DNA of 64,000 nt from Luteimonas salinisoli (GCF_013425525.1 NZ_JACCKA010000009.1:1-64000); one strand, 5' to 3'; shown: positions 47,651 to 57,336, counted from the first letter of the stretch. Translations and numbers: made by a program. The notes: a model not told the origin generated them from the letters alone.

Positions 47651-47846
47651 CGCGTGGCGGCGGGCCTTCCGGCATGCGCAGCGCGCACGGGTCCCTCTCT
47701 TCGGAACCGCTTGCAACCGGGACGGCCGGAGCGGCGCGTGCGCGCTCTTCATGGGAAGCGACTTGCGGCTGGAGGTGAGCGGGCCCGCCCGCAACGCCAT
47801 GCATGCGATGTCGCGGCAGAGCCGATCCGGGCCGGTTCCGGCGACG

Positions 47847-47908
47847 TGTCAAGTCAGCTTGACATCCGCCCCGCCCTGCGCCAGTCTGCCTGTCAAGCAT
47901 CCTTGACA
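47847..47908 (+). promoter_or_regulatory. twin TGTCAAG-N4-CTTGACA operators
   Basis: Two 18-base palindromes share exact arms: TGTCAAGTCAGCTTGACA (47847-47864) and TGTCAAGCATCCTTGACA (47891-47908). Their centres are 44 bases apart, about four helical turns. The TTGACA in the first can be a -35 element. They precede an operon encoding an XRE-type repressor, which is the likely ligand. Confidence 0.75.
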
Positions 47909-47916
47909 TCACGGCC

Positions 47917-48312
47917 ATGCAGACTGTCGCCCGCAAACATCTCAAGCAGGAATTCCTCCCGGCCATGGCGGCCTATGCCCTGGTGCTGATCGCGAGCGTG
48001 TCCGCACTCCGCCATGTCGACGCGATCGCGCTGCGCTCGGCGCTCGCGCTGCTGCCGCTGGTTCCGATCGGGTTCGCGGCCCGTGCCATGCTGCGCTACG
48101 TCCGCGCCTGCGACGAGCTGCAGCGGCGGATCGAACTGGAAGGCATGGGGATGGGGGCGCTGCTGCTGTGCCTGTGCACGTTCGCCCTGGGCCTGCTGGG
48201 TTCTGCCGGAGTGCTGCGCCTGGACGGCACGGTGGCGCTGATCTGGATCATGCCGGCGTACGTGCTGCTGTACGCCGTCTGCAAGTGCGTGGCTGCGCGG
48301 CGCTACCGGTGA
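47917..48312 (+). CDS. small four-helix membrane protein
   Basis: This 131-residue inner-membrane protein has four predicted helices (about 16-35, 42-60, 83-103 and 107-125) and a charged cytoplasmic segment ACDELQRRIELEGMGM between the second and third. That pattern is found in small membrane proteins paired with XRE/YvaO-type regulators. The ATG at 47917 is only eight bases after the second operator. Its stop overlaps the regulator start (GTGA). The function is not known; sensing or anti-repression is a guess. Confidence 0.75.
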   Translation: MQTVARKHLKQEFLPAMAAYALVLIASVSALRHVDAIALRSALALLPLVPIGFAARAMLRYVRACDELQRRIELEGMGMGALLLCLCTFALGLLGSAGVLRLDGTVALIWIMPAYVLLYAVCKCVAARRYR

Positions 48313-48509
48313 AAAGCAGGGTCCGTGCGCTGCGCGAGGCGCAAGGCTGGTCACAGGCGCAGCTCGGCGAGCGTCTAGGCGTTTCAAGGCAGACGGTCAA
48401 TGCCATCGAGACCGGCAAGTACGACCCCAGCCTGCCGCTGGCGTTCCGCATCGCCCGCGCGTTCGGCGGGTCGATCGAATCCATTTTCCTGTTCGAGGAC
48501 GAGGCATGA
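48309..48509 (+). CDS. XRE-family transcriptional regulator
   Basis: This 66-residue protein is almost entirely one helix-turn-helix: RVRALREAQGWSQAQLGERLGVSRQTVNAIETGKYDPSLPLAFRIARAFGGSIESIF. It is close to the short regulators found with small membrane proteins in many bacteria. GTG 48309 overlaps the membrane-protein stop, and its end overlaps the lipoprotein peptidase start (ATGA). The twin palindromes upstream of the operon are its probable operators, giving autoregulation. Confidence 0.88.
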   Translation: MKSRVRALREAQGWSQAQLGERLGVSRQTVNAIETGKYDPSLPLAFRIARAFGGSIESIFLFEDEA

Positions 48510-50023
48510 AAACGAGGTTGATCCTACCGATGCTGCTGGCCGCGGCGCTGCTCGCCGGCTGCGAGGCCGGAGCTCCGGCCGGCGCCGCAGGAGAGGCCGC
48601 CGGTGCGCGCCGGTTCGGAACCCTGAGCCTGCGGCCCTGCACGACCGGCAGCGACGCCGCCAGGGTCGAGGCGTTTTGCGGCGCCCTCGAAGTGCCGGAG
48701 AATCGCTCCGCTCCGGAGGGCCGGCGGATCGACCTCGACATCGCGGTGCTGACGGCGAGCGGCCGCGGCGGCGCGGCGGAGGATCCGGTGTTCTTCCTGG
48801 CCGGCGGCCCGGGGCAGGCCGCCACCGAGGTAGCCCCGCAGATCGGCCATGCCCTGCGCGAGGTCCGCAGGCAGCGCGACATCGTGCTGGTGGACCAGCG
48901 CGGCACCGGCGGCTCCAACCCGCTCGACTGTCGCGACGCCGATGGCGCCACGATCGAGCTGGACGGTACCGAGCTGCCCGACGTGGAGTCGCTGGTGGCC
49001 TTCGCGCGGCGTTGCGCGGCTTCGTTGGAGGGTCGCGCCGATCCGCGGTTCTATACCACCGCCGAGGCGGTCGCGGATCTCGAGGCGGTGCGCGAGGCGC
49101 TGGGGGCCGAGCGCATCAATCTGGTGGGCGGCTCCTACGGGACCCGCGTGGCGCAGCAATACGCCGCTCGCCACCCCGAGCGCGTGCGCAGCATCGTGAT
49201 CGACGGCGTCGCGCCGAACGACCTGGTCATCGGTGGCGAGTTCGCCCACACCTTCGAGGACGCGCTGCGCCTGCAGTCGCAGCAGTGCGAGCGGTTGCCG
49301 GCCTGCCGCGAGCGTTTCGTCGCCGACATGCGCGCGCAGCTGCGCACGGTGATGGCGCAGCTGGAAGCGGCGCCGGTCGAGGTCGAGTACCGCGATGCGG
49401 CCACCGGCGAGAGCCGCCGCGACACGCTGACCGCGGACACCGTCACCGGTCTCGCCTTCATGTTCTCGTACGCCCCCCAGACCGCTTCGCTGCTGCCGCT
49501 GGTGATGGACGAGGCCGACCAGGGACGGTACGCGCCGTTGATGGCGCTCACCCGGATGATGGGCGAGCAGGTCGGCGGCCAGATCAACCGCGGCATGCAG
49601 TGGTCGGTGCTGTGCGCGGAGGATGCCGACCGCTACCGCGCGGCCGACGCCGAGGCCGAAGACACCCTGCTCGGGCCGGAGGTGGCAGAGCTGTTCTTCG
49701 CGCCCTGCGCGGTGTGGCCGCACGGCGGCCGGGGCGAGGCGTTCAGCGCCCCGCTGCGGGGCGAGCTGCCTGTGCTGCTGCTGTCCGGCGAGCTCGATCC
49801 GGTCACGCCGCCGGCGTATGCCGAACGCGTACTGCAGGCGCTGCCCAACGGCCGCCACCTGGTGCTGCGTGGCCAGGGCCACGGCACCCTCGGTCTGGGC
49901 TGCGTGCCCAAGCTGCTGGCGCAGTTCATCGAGTCGACCGATGCCGGCGCGCTCGATGCCGAGTGCCTGGACAGCATGACCTACGTGCCGCCGTTCACCA
50001 GCTTCAACGGCTGGGACCCATAG
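48506..50023 (+). CDS. alpha/beta-hydrolase lipoprotein peptidase (S33-like)
   Basis: This 505-residue lipoprotein has a lipobox LLAGC (cysteine near residue 19). The alpha/beta-hydrolase catalytic serine is in NLVGGSYGT, with the aspartate in LSGELDPVTPP and the histidine in GQGHGTLG near the C-terminus. VDQRGTGGS and FLAGGPG are family features of tripeptidyl/proline aminopeptidases (S33). Cysteines suggest disulfides in the envelope. The start overlaps the XRE regulator, so it is part of that operon. The substrate is probably a short peptide or an ester. Confidence 0.88.
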   Translation: MKTRLILPMLLAAALLAGCEAGAPAGAAGEAAGARRFGTLSLRPCTTGSDAARVEAFCGALEVPENRSAPEGRRIDLDIAVLTASGRGGAAEDPVFFLAGGPGQAATEVAPQIGHALREVRRQRDIVLVDQRGTGGSNPLDCRDADGATIELDGTELPDVESLVAFARRCAASLEGRADPRFYTTAEAVADLEAVREALGAERINLVGGSYGTRVAQQYAARHPERVRSIVIDGVAPNDLVIGGEFAHTFEDALRLQSQQCERLPACRERFVADMRAQLRTVMAQLEAAPVEVEYRDAATGESRRDTLTADTVTGLAFMFSYAPQTASLLPLVMDEADQGRYAPLMALTRMMGEQVGGQINRGMQWSVLCAEDADRYRAADAEAEDTLLGPEVAELFFAPCAVWPHGGRGEAFSAPLRGELPVLLLSGELDPVTPPAYAERVLQALPNGRHLVLRGQGHGTLGLGCVPKLLAQFIESTDAGALDAECLDSMTYVPPFTSFNGWDP

Positions 50024-50093
50024 CGCGCGAGTGGCGGCGGGCACGCCTGCCGCCGCGACCACCGGCCAGCCGCGCTCGCCGTTGCGATTCCCA

Positions 50094-50103
50094 CCCCCCC
50101 CCC
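50094..50103 (+). repeat. C10 homopolymer upstream of natA
   Basis: A run of ten C lies 23 bases before the natA ATG in the 103-base gap behind the peptidase gene. Tracts of this length are slippage-prone and could vary the leader of the exporter. Confidence 0.7.
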
Positions 50104-50126
50104 AATTCCCGACCACGGCCCATCCC

Positions 50127-50873
50127 ATGATCACAGCCCAGCAACTGCACAAGGCGTTCAAGACCAAGACCGGCACGGTCAAGGCGGTGGACGGCGTCGA
50201 TTTCAGCGCCGCGGACGGGCGCATCACCGGGCTGCTCGGCCCCAACGGCGCCGGCAAGACGACCACGCTGCGCATGCTCTACACGTTGATGCGCCCCGAC
50301 AGCGGCGAAGTCCGCGTCGACGGCATCGATGCCGCCGCCGATCCGGCGGCGGTGCGCCGGATCCTCGGCGTGCTGCCGGACGCGCGCGGCATCTACAAGC
50401 GGCTGACCGCGCGCGAGAACATCGCCTACTTCGGCGAACTGCACGGGCTGTCCAAAGCCACCATCGCCGAACGTACCCGCGCGCTCTCGGCCAAGCTCGA
50501 CATGGACGACATCCTCGACCGCCGGACCGAGGGCTTCAGCCAGGGCCAGCGCACCAAGACCGCGATCGCGCGGGCACTGGTGCACGACCCCAAGAACGTC
50601 ATCCTCGACGAGCCCACCAATGGCCTGGACGTGATGACCACCCGGGCGATGCGCGAGTTCCTGCTGCGGCTGCGCGACGAAGGCCGCTGCGTGATCTTCT
50701 CCAGCCACATCATGCAGGAGGTCGCCGCGCTCTGCGATCGCATCGTCATCATCGCCAAGGGCCGCGTGGTCGCGGCCGGCAGCGCCGACGAGCTGCGCGC
50801 GCGCTTCGGCGAGGACAACCTGGAGGACGCCTTCGTCCGCGCCATCGGTTCCGAGGAGGGCCTGCAGGCATGA
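50127..50873 (+). CDS. natA: ABC exporter ATPase, NatA-like
   Basis: This 248-residue ATPase has Walker A LGPNGAGKTTT, an ABC signature read as FSQGQRTK (the usual LSGGQ altered), Walker B NVILDEPTNGLD and switch H in SSHIMQEV. YGEL..GLSKATIAERT in the helical domain resembles NatA of Na+ or drug exporters. The permease overlaps it by four bases. The gene is 104 bases after the lipoprotein peptidase and may be co-transcribed with it. Confidence 0.88.
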   Translation: MITAQQLHKAFKTKTGTVKAVDGVDFSAADGRITGLLGPNGAGKTTTLRMLYTLMRPDSGEVRVDGIDAAADPAAVRRILGVLPDARGIYKRLTARENIAYFGELHGLSKATIAERTRALSAKLDMDDILDRRTEGFSQGQRTKTAIARALVHDPKNVILDEPTNGLDVMTTRAMREFLLRLRDEGRCVIFSSHIMQEVAALCDRIVIIAKGRVVAAGSADELRARFGEDNLEDAFVRAIGSEEGLQA

Positions 50874-52054
50874 GCACGTACAACGTTTCCGCGATGCTGG
50901 CGGTGATGCGCAAGGAGCTGCGCGACATCGGCCGCGACCGACGCACCCTGGCGCTGATCCTGCTGATGGGCCCGCTGCTGTATCCGCTGCTGATGCTGGG
51001 CATGGGCGCGCTGGCCGAGAACCGCGCCAAGACCCAGCAGGACAAGCTGCTGGAGGTGCCGGTGATCGGCGCGGAGCATGCCCCGAACCTGATCGCCCAC
51101 CTGGGCACGCTGGGCATTCGCGCGGTCGCGGCGCCCGACGACCTGGACGCGGCGATCGCGCGCCAGGACGTCGATGTCGCGATCGAGATCGGCGAGGACT
51201 TCGCCGCGGACTGGCATGCCGGACGCCCGGCGCGAGTGGAGATCATCAGCGACAGCACCCGCCGCAACGCCGAGGTCCCGGTCGCGCGCGTGCGCGGCGC
51301 GCTGGCCGCCTACGGCGACCAGGTCGGGGTGCTGCGGCTGATGGCGCGGGGGATCAGCCCGGCGGTGGCGCGGCCGCTGGCGCTGGGCAGCCGCGACCTG
51401 GCCAGCGACGAAGCGCGGCGCGGCATGCTGCTGTCGGTCCTGCTGCCCTACCTGCTGATCCTGTCGAGCTTTCTCGGCGGCGCCTACCTGATTCTCGACG
51501 CCACCGCCGGCGAGCGCGAACGCCAGTCGCTGGAACCGCTTCTGGCCACCCCGGCGGCGCGCGGCGCGCTGGTCTCCGGCAAGATCGCCGCGGCCTGCGC
51601 GCTCGGGCTGCTGTCGCTGCTGCTCACGCTGCTGGCGTTCAAGGCCAGCGCGCAGGTCGCCGAAACCGCGCGCATGCTCGACGTCAGCTTCCACGCCATC
51701 GCGCGCATGCTGCTGGTGCTCGTGCCGATGCTGTTGATCGGCACCTCGCTGCTCACCCTGCTGGCGGCCTCGGCCAAGAGCATGAAGGAGGCGCAGAGCC
51801 ACATGACCTGGCTGATGCTGCTGCCGATGGTGCCCACGTTCGTGCTGATGGTGAACCCGGTGAAGACGCAGCTGTGGCAGTTCGCGGTGCCGTTCCTGGC
51901 GCAGAACCAGCTGCTGCTCAAGATCATCCGCGCCGAGGCGATCGCCCCGCAGGTCTGGGCGATCTACCTTGCTGCCAGCCTGGCGCTGGCGGGGCTGCTG
52001 TGGCTCGGCGCCGTGCGCCGCTACGGCCAGGAGAAGCTGGCGGTTTCGGGCTGA
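50870..52054 (+). CDS. natB: ABC-2 permease, NatB-like
   Basis: This 394-residue permease has one N-terminal helix (about 27-48), a large external domain (about 50-180, with LEVPVIGAEHAP and VDVAIEIGEDF), and five or six C-terminal helices. SLEPLLATPAARGALVSGKIAA is typical of NatB/YhaP. It forms an exporter with NatA; sodium efflux and peptide or drug export are both known for this group. The substrate cannot be told here. Confidence 0.88.
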   Translation: MSTYNVSAMLAVMRKELRDIGRDRRTLALILLMGPLLYPLLMLGMGALAENRAKTQQDKLLEVPVIGAEHAPNLIAHLGTLGIRAVAAPDDLDAAIARQDVDVAIEIGEDFAADWHAGRPARVEIISDSTRRNAEVPVARVRGALAAYGDQVGVLRLMARGISPAVARPLALGSRDLASDEARRGMLLSVLLPYLLILSSFLGGAYLILDATAGERERQSLEPLLATPAARGALVSGKIAAACALGLLSLLLTLLAFKASAQVAETARMLDVSFHAIARMLLVLVPMLLIGTSLLTLLAASAKSMKEAQSHMTWLMLLPMVPTFVLMVNPVKTQLWQFAVPFLAQNQLLLKIIRAEAIAPQVWAIYLAASLALAGLLWLGAVRRYGQEKLAVSG

Positions 52055-52105
52055 ACGGGTCGCCGCGCCGGCGGTCCCGGGAAGCTTCCAGGCGCGGATA
52101 CGAAC

Positions 52106-52127
52106 ACGCCCGGCCGGAGCCGGGCGT
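52106..52127. terminator. bidirectional terminator-like hairpin
   Basis: ACGCCCGGC and GCCGGGCGT form a stem with a CGGA loop, between the convergent natB and TonB-domain lipoprotein genes. On the plus strand it is followed by TTCC only. Confidence 0.55.
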
Positions 52128-52163
52128 TCCTGGTGCGGATCGGCGGGCGCGGCCCGCGCGCCC

Positions 52164-53192
52164 TCAGCCGCCGGGCGAGAAGGCGATCGACCGGCGCGTG
52201 GTGATCGACTCGCCCACCGGCTCGAAACGCCAGCGGCGCACCGCCGAGACCGCTTCGCGATCGAAGACCCTCGGCGGATCGGCGCGCACCACGCGCGCGC
52301 TGCTCACCGAGCCGTCGGGCGCCACCGTGAACTCCACCAGCACCTCGCCCGACTGGCCGCTGCGCAGCGCCTCGACCGGATAGCGCGGCGCCGGGGTGCT
52401 GATCGCGCGCAGATCGGCGGCCGTCGGAGCCGCCGCCTGCTGGGCGGCGCGCTGCTGGGCGGCGCGCTGCTCCGCGGCACGCTGTTCGGCCGCACGCTGT
52501 TCGGCCGCGCGCTGCGCCTCGGCTTCCTGCGCCGCCGCCGCCGTGGCCGCGGCCTGGCGCTCGGCATCCTGCTGGGCGGCCAGGTCGCGGGCGGCCTGCT
52601 CCTGCTGCTGCTGTTGCTGGCGCTGGCGCTCCTGCTCCAGCTGCTGCTGGCGCTGTGCCTCCTGCTCGGCGGTCAACTGCTGCTGCGCGGTGCGCTGGGC
52701 CGCGGTTTCCTCGGCCGTGTCGATGCTGGCGGTGAGGCGCTGCAGCGCGGGGTGGGACTTGTCGGCGCGCTGGATCAGCGCCAGCAGGCGCCGGGCCTCC
52801 TCGAAGTCCTCCCGGTCGCGGCTCTGCTCGGTGGCGATGACGGTCATCGGCAGCAGGTCGGTCAGCGCGCTGGAGGCGCCGGCGTCGCCGGGCTGCCGCT
52901 CGCGCAGGCCGAGGTAGTACTCCATGGCATTGTCGCCGGCCGGCGCGTACAGGCGGCTCTCCTGGTAGGCGGTGGATGCCGCTTCGCGCAGGTCCTCCGC
53001 GCTCATCGTCGCGGTCTGGTCGACCTCCGGCCCCGGTTCCGCCTGGGCTGCCGGCGCGGTGGGCCCCGCGGCGGGCGACGCCGGCGGTTCCGCCTCGTCC
53101 CGGGAACAGGCCAGCAGCGCGCAGGCGAGCCCCGCGCCCACGGCCAAGCGATACCAATGCGGGCGCGAGCGCCCCTCGTGTCTGGAAACCAT
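52164..53192 (-). CDS. TonB C-terminal-domain lipoprotein
   Basis: This 342-residue protein has a hydrophobic start ending LLAC with a likely lipidated cysteine (about residue 29), rather than TonB's usual uncleaved helix. A helical region about 60-160 precedes a Gln/Ala/Arg-rich rod (about 160-255) with tandem AAEQR units, and then a TonB-type C-terminal domain: RYPVEALRSGQSGEVLVEFTVAPDGSVSSARVVRADPPRVFDREAVSAVRRWRF. Lacking a clear ExbB-contacting helix, it may act in the outer membrane or periplasm. ATG 53192 follows GGGGGAG. It is convergent with natB. Confidence 0.82.
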   Translation of the reverse strand: MVSRHEGRSRPHWYRLAVGAGLACALLACSRDEAEPPASPAAGPTAPAAQAEPGPEVDQTATMSAEDLREAASTAYQESRLYAPAGDNAMEYYLGLRERQPGDAGASSALTDLLPMTVIATEQSRDREDFEEARRLLALIQRADKSHPALQRLTASIDTAEETAAQRTAQQQLTAEQEAQRQQQLEQERQRQQQQQQEQAARDLAAQQDAERQAAATAAAAQEAEAQRAAEQRAAEQRAAEQRAAQQRAAQQAAAPTAADLRAISTPAPRYPVEALRSGQSGEVLVEFTVAPDGSVSSARVVRADPPRVFDREAVSAVRRWRFEPVGESITTRRSIAFSPGG

Positions 53193-53293
53193 TGCCGAAA
53201 CTCCCCCTGAGTGCGAAGACGCACGTATGCCTAGGACGCGACAGTGCAGGCCGTTTGTCAACACCCCATCTGCTGCGTTAGCGGCCGCGACCG

Positions 53294-54637
53294 TCATTTC
53301 CCGATGCAGAAGGTCGAAAAAATGTGACCGAGTAGATCGTCCGGCGCCACGCGTCCGGTGATCGCGCCGAGTTCGTCGTGGGCCGCGCGCAGCGCCTCCG
53401 CGGCCAGGTCGAGGGTCTCGTCGCGCAGCGCGACACGCGCCGCCGCGAGCTCCCGGGCGGCACGCCGCAAGGCCTCGACGTGGCGCGCGCGCGCGCTGAA
53501 TGCGCCCTCCGCCGGCGCCCCGCCCAGGGCGGCCTGCCGCAACCGCTCGCCCAGCGCGTCGAGACCCGCACCGGTACGCGCCGAAACCCGCAGCACGTCC
53601 GGCGCCGGTGCCGACGCGCGAGTCCCGGGGTTGGGTCCGAGCAGGTCGGCCTTGTTGTGCAGCCACAGCCGCTGCGGCACCGCGGCGACCGCCGCCACCA
53701 CGGCTGCCCGCCCGGCGTCCGGATCGCGCGCATCCAGCACCACCAGGGCCAGGTCGGCCTGGGCCAGTTCGGCGGCGGCGCGGCGCATGCCCTCGCGCTC
53801 GATCGCGTCGCCGCCTTCGCGCAGCCCGGCGCTGTCGACCAGGGTCAGCTCCACCCCGCCCACCCGCACCGTCTCGCGCAGCAGGTCGCGGGTGGTGCCG
53901 GCGGCCTCCGCGACGATGGCGCGGTCGCTGCCGGCCAGGGCATTGAGCAGCGAACTCTTGCCGGCGTTCGGGGGGCCGACGATCACCGCGTGCAGGCCGT
54001 CGCGCAGGCGGCGCCCGCGCTCGGCCGCCGCTCCCAGGTCCGCAAGCGCGGCGACCGCGGCGTCCACCGCCGCATGCAGCGCGGCGCCGCCCAGGGTGTC
54101 GAGCGGCTCGTCGGCGAAATCGATGCAGGCCTCCACCTGCACGCGCAGCGCGAGCAGCTGCGTCGCCAGCGCCTCGACGCGACGGGAGAACTCGCCGTCC
54201 AGCGAGCGCCGCGCCGCGCGGGCGGCATGGACGTCGGCGGCGGCGATCAGGTCTGCGACGGCCTCGGCCTGGGCCAGGTCGAGGCGGCCGTTGAGGAAGG
54301 CGCGCTCGCTGAACTCGCCCGGCCGCGCCGGCCGGGCGCCGAGTGCGCAGCAGCGCGCCAGCAGCTGCTGCAGCACCGGCTGGCTGCCGTGCGCCTGCAG
54401 CTCCACCGCGTCCTCGCCGGTATAGCTGGCGGGCGCGCGGAACAGCAGCGCGATGCCGTCGTCGATCGGCTCGCCGGCGGCATCGCCGAAGCGCACGTGG
54501 TGGGCATGGCGCGGGCGCAGGCTGCGGCCGCAGATCGCGGCGGCGATGGCGGGCGCGGCGGGGCCGGAAAGCCGGACCACGCCGATCCCCCCGGCTCCGG
54601 GAGCGGTGGCGACAGCGACGATCGTCTCGGTGCTCAC
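53294..54637 (-). CDS. mnmE: tRNA-modification GTPase MnmE
   Basis: This 447-residue GTPase acts with MnmG to place cmnm5U at the tRNA wobble position. An N-terminal THF-binding domain ([20 protein letters not shown]) is followed by a G domain with GPPNAGKSS (221-229), DSAG (268-271) and NKAD (328-331), and the C-terminal CIGK. Its place beside yidC-rnpA-rpmH is the classic origin arrangement. ATG 54637 gives the standard start. Length is normal. Confidence 0.97.
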   Translation of the reverse strand: MSTETIVAVATAPGAGGIGVVRLSGPAAPAIAAAICGRSLRPRHAHHVRFGDAAGEPIDDGIALLFRAPASYTGEDAVELQAHGSQPVLQQLLARCCALGARPARPGEFSERAFLNGRLDLAQAEAVADLIAAADVHAARAARRSLDGEFSRRVEALATQLLALRVQVEACIDFADEPLDTLGGAALHAAVDAAVAALADLGAAAERGRRLRDGLHAVIVGPPNAGKSSLLNALAGSDRAIVAEAAGTTRDLLRETVRVGGVELTLVDSAGLREGGDAIEREGMRRAAAELAQADLALVVLDARDPDAGRAAVVAAVAAVPQRLWLHNKADLLGPNPGTRASAPAPDVLRVSARTGAGLDALGERLRQAALGGAPAEGAFSARARHVEALRRAARELAAARVALRDETLDLAAEALRAAHDELGAITGRVAPDDLLGHIFSTFCIGK

Positions 54638-54763
54638 GGTGCGTTGGCGGTCTGCGCTATCGGGGAGCCGGGACTGCGGCCGGACGACGGACGTGCCCCC
54701 GGCCGCAGCCGCAGAGGCGGCCGCTACCGGCGTTCCCGTCCGCCGCTGCCGCGGCGGCCGGGC

Positions 54764-56476
54764 TCACGCCTTCGCCGGCCGGTCGCTGTACTTGCGGATG
54801 AACCACCACTGCTGGGCGAGGCCGAGCAGGCCGTTGGTGACCCAGTACAGCACCAGGCCGGCCGGGAAGAAAATCATGATCGCGCCGAACACCACCGGCA
54901 TCAGCTGCATCATCCGCTGCTGCATCGGGTCCATGCCGGTCATCGGCGTGAGCTTCTGCGTGGCCCACATCACCGCGATGTTGATCACCGGCAGGATGAA
55001 GTACGGGTCGCGCGCGGTCAGGTCCTGGATCCACAACATCCATGGCGCGTGGCGCAGTTCCACCGATTCGAGCAGCACCCAGTACAGGGCGAAGAAGATC
55101 GGCATCTGCAGCAGGATCGGCAGGCAGCCGCCGACCGGATTGATCTTTTCCTTCTTGTACAGCTCCATCATCGCCATCTGGAACTTCTGGCGGTCGTCGC
55201 CGTAGCGCTCCTTGAGCTGGGCGATGCGCGGCTGGAACTTGCGCATGCGCGCCATCGACTTGTACTGCGCCGCCGACAGCGGGTACAGCGCCGCCTTTAC
55301 CACCAGCACCAGGCCGACGATCGCCCAGCCCCAGTTGTTGAGCAGGCCGTGCACCTTGTCGAGCAGCCAGAACAGCCACTCGCCGAGGAAGGCGAATATC
55401 GCGAAGCGCGAGTAGTCCACCGCGCGGTCGAGGCCGCGCACGCCCTGGGCGTTGATCTGCTGCACCAGCTTGGGCCCGACCCACAGGCGGGCGCTGGTGG
55501 CGGCCTGCTGGCCGGGAGCGACACTGACGCCCGGACCGACCTCGCGCACCAGGTGGCGCGGACCGTCGACGTGCAGAGAGATCGTGCTTTCGGCGTCGCC
55601 CTCGGGAATCCAGGCGCTGAAGAAGTGGTGCTGCAGGATCGCGATCCAGCTCTCGCTGGCCTGCAGGTTGAGCGGACCGTCGTCGGCGAAGTCGCCGAAC
55701 GTTCGGCGGTCGTAGCCGTCGACGCCGCTGTACCAGGTGGCGCCGCTGAAGCTGAAGGACTCCGGATTGGTCATGCCGCGCTTGACCGAGGGCGGCACCC
55801 GCGTCAGCTGCCGGTAGACGAAGCCCTGCCAGGGCTGGCTGCCGGCGTTGACCACCGTATCGCGCACGTCGATCGCGTAGGAACCGCGGCGCACGGTGAA
55901 GGTGCGGCGGATGGTCACGCCGTCGGGGCCCTGCCACAGGAATGGGACGTCGACCTCGTCGGCGCCGGCGGCCACGCGGTGGACGCGCTCGCCGCCTTCC
56001 GGGACGAAACCGTTCTCGTGGGTGGGCGCGGCGCTGGCCTGGCTGACCCAGCCGCTCTGCGCCGCGTAGTAGCGCGCCGGGTCGCTGTCGAACAGCTTGA
56101 CCGGCGGGCTGCCCTCGTCGCGGGTCTGGGGAAAGCCGAGCAGTTCGGCGTCGACCACGTTGCCGGCGCGCAGGGTCAGCTGCAGGACGTCGCTGATCAC
56201 CGTCACCGCATCGCCGGCGGCGGCCGGCGCCGTGGCCTGCATGCCCGGCTCGGGCGTGGCGACCGACGACGGGGCTGCAGGCATTTCCGGCGCCGCGGGA
56301 ATCGCGGCGGTGCCGCTGCCCCCCTCGGGGGCCGACGGCGTCGCGCCGGTCGCGGTTGCGGCGGACGGCGATGGCGGGGCCTCCGGCGCCGCGGCCTTGT
56401 CCCGGTTCCACTCCATCCACAGCAGCGTCGCCACCATCAGCCAGGCGAGGATCAGGAAGGTGCGGGTCTGGTTCAT
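54764..56476 (-). CDS. yidC: membrane protein insertase YidC
   Basis: This 570-residue insertase places proteins in the inner membrane. An N-terminal helix ([20 protein letters not shown]) is followed by a large periplasmic beta domain, and then five helices with [24 protein letters not shown] and [23 protein letters not shown], ending [14 protein letters not shown]. It lies 13 bases after rnpA, so there is no room for a yidD gene. The arrangement rpmH-rnpA-yidC-mnmE is typical, although many species have yidD between. Confidence 0.98.
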   Translation of the reverse strand: MNQTRTFLILAWLMVATLLWMEWNRDKAAAPEAPPSPSAATATGATPSAPEGGSGTAAIPAAPEMPAAPSSVATPEPGMQATAPAAAGDAVTVISDVLQLTLRAGNVVDAELLGFPQTRDEGSPPVKLFDSDPARYYAAQSGWVSQASAAPTHENGFVPEGGERVHRVAAGADEVDVPFLWQGPDGVTIRRTFTVRRGSYAIDVRDTVVNAGSQPWQGFVYRQLTRVPPSVKRGMTNPESFSFSGATWYSGVDGYDRRTFGDFADDGPLNLQASESWIAILQHHFFSAWIPEGDAESTISLHVDGPRHLVREVGPGVSVAPGQQAATSARLWVGPKLVQQINAQGVRGLDRAVDYSRFAIFAFLGEWLFWLLDKVHGLLNNWGWAIVGLVLVVKAALYPLSAAQYKSMARMRKFQPRIAQLKERYGDDRQKFQMAMMELYKKEKINPVGGCLPILLQMPIFFALYWVLLESVELRHAPWMLWIQDLTARDPYFILPVINIAVMWATQKLTPMTGMDPMQQRMMQLMPVVFGAIMIFFPAGLVLYWVTNGLLGLAQQWWFIRKYSDRPAKA

Positions 56477-56489
56477 CAGGCGGGCAGGC

Positions 56490-56918
56490 TCATGCGCCGG
56501 AGCGGTCCGGCGTGGGGACGGTGGTCGGGTCGAATGCGGAGGAAGCGCGGGGCATTGTGCCGTCCGGGGGCGGCGGCGGCAACGCGCCCGCCCGCGTCAG
56601 CACCGCCACGAAGCCGGTGCGCAGCAGCGCCGACGCCGTCTTCGCGGCGGCCGGCCGCGCCACGACCACGTACGCGCCGGGCCGCAACTGCGGGCGCAAA
56701 GCGCGGAACTGTTCGCGCAACGCGCGCTTGATGCGGTTGCGCCCGACCGCGGTGGCGTCGACCTTGCGCGAGACCGCCAGGCCCAGCCGCGGCGGCGTGC
56801 CGTCGTCGAGCCAGTGCAGCGCCAGCAGCGGCGCGGCGGTGCGCCGGCCCTGCTTGAACACGCGGTCGAAATCGGCGCGCGCGCGCACCCGGGCCTGCTT
56901 GGGGAAGCCGGCGGTCAT
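56490..56918 (-). CDS. rnpA: ribonuclease P protein component
   Basis: This 142-residue protein subunit of RNase P has the signature [29 protein letters not shown] (the RNR motif is GRNRIKR), and [10 protein letters not shown] at the N-terminus. A Pro/Ala-rich extension of about 30 residues follows the core ([16 protein letters not shown]), which is longer than E. coli RnpA. ATG 56918 is standard. It lies 56 bases after rpmH. Confidence 0.97.
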   Translation of the reverse strand: MTAGFPKQARVRARADFDRVFKQGRRTAAPLLALHWLDDGTPPRLGLAVSRKVDATAVGRNRIKRALREQFRALRPQLRPGAYVVVARPAAAKTASALLRTGFVAVLTRAGALPPPPPDGTMPRASSAFDPTTVPTPDRSGA

Positions 56919-56974
56919 CGGAGGATGGAACCTGGGAACCGGGCCGCCGGCGGGGCGGCCACGCGGGCGACGGG

Positions 56975-57115
56975 TCAGGCCGTCAGGCGCTTGCGCCCCT
57001 TGGCGCGGCGGCGGGCCAGGATCTTGCGGCCGTCGGCGGTCTTCATGCGGGCACGAAAACCGTGGTCGCGCTTGCGCTTGAGGTTGCTGGGCTGATAGGT
57101 GCGCTTGGTGGCCAT
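56975..57115 (-). CDS. rpmH: 50S ribosomal protein L34
   Basis: This 46-residue basic protein matches L34: [20 protein letters not shown], then [24 protein letters not shown]. It begins the leftward rpmH-rnpA-yidC-mnmE operon next to dnaA. A good promoter lies upstream (TTGACC-N18-TAGAAT). Confidence 0.99.
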   Translation of the reverse strand: MATKRTYQPSNLKRKRDHGFRARMKTADGRKILARRRAKGRKRLTA

Positions 57116-57156
57116 GGTGACGCTCTCGTGCAGGGACGCGACGGAAAGAACCGGCG

Positions 57157-57186
57157 ATTCTAGCCGGCGGCCCGCATGACGGTCAA
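57157..57186 (-). promoter_or_regulatory. rpmH operon promoter
   Basis: On the minus strand TTGACC (57186-57181) and TAGAAT (57162-57157), 18 bases apart, lie 42 bases upstream of the rpmH start. It is the best sigma-70 promoter by eye in this intergenic region. Confidence 0.65.
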
Positions 57187-57336
57187 CCAAGGCGGGACCG
57201 ACCGACCGACGGGAAGGACCCGCGGCAATGGTGCCCCCGGGGGGGCAGTGGTAGTCTGCCCGATCACACCTTGCCCGCCCGCGCCGCGACGCCTGCCGTT
57301 GTCCGGCGCCTTTGCCGACGCTGGACGCAACACTCG

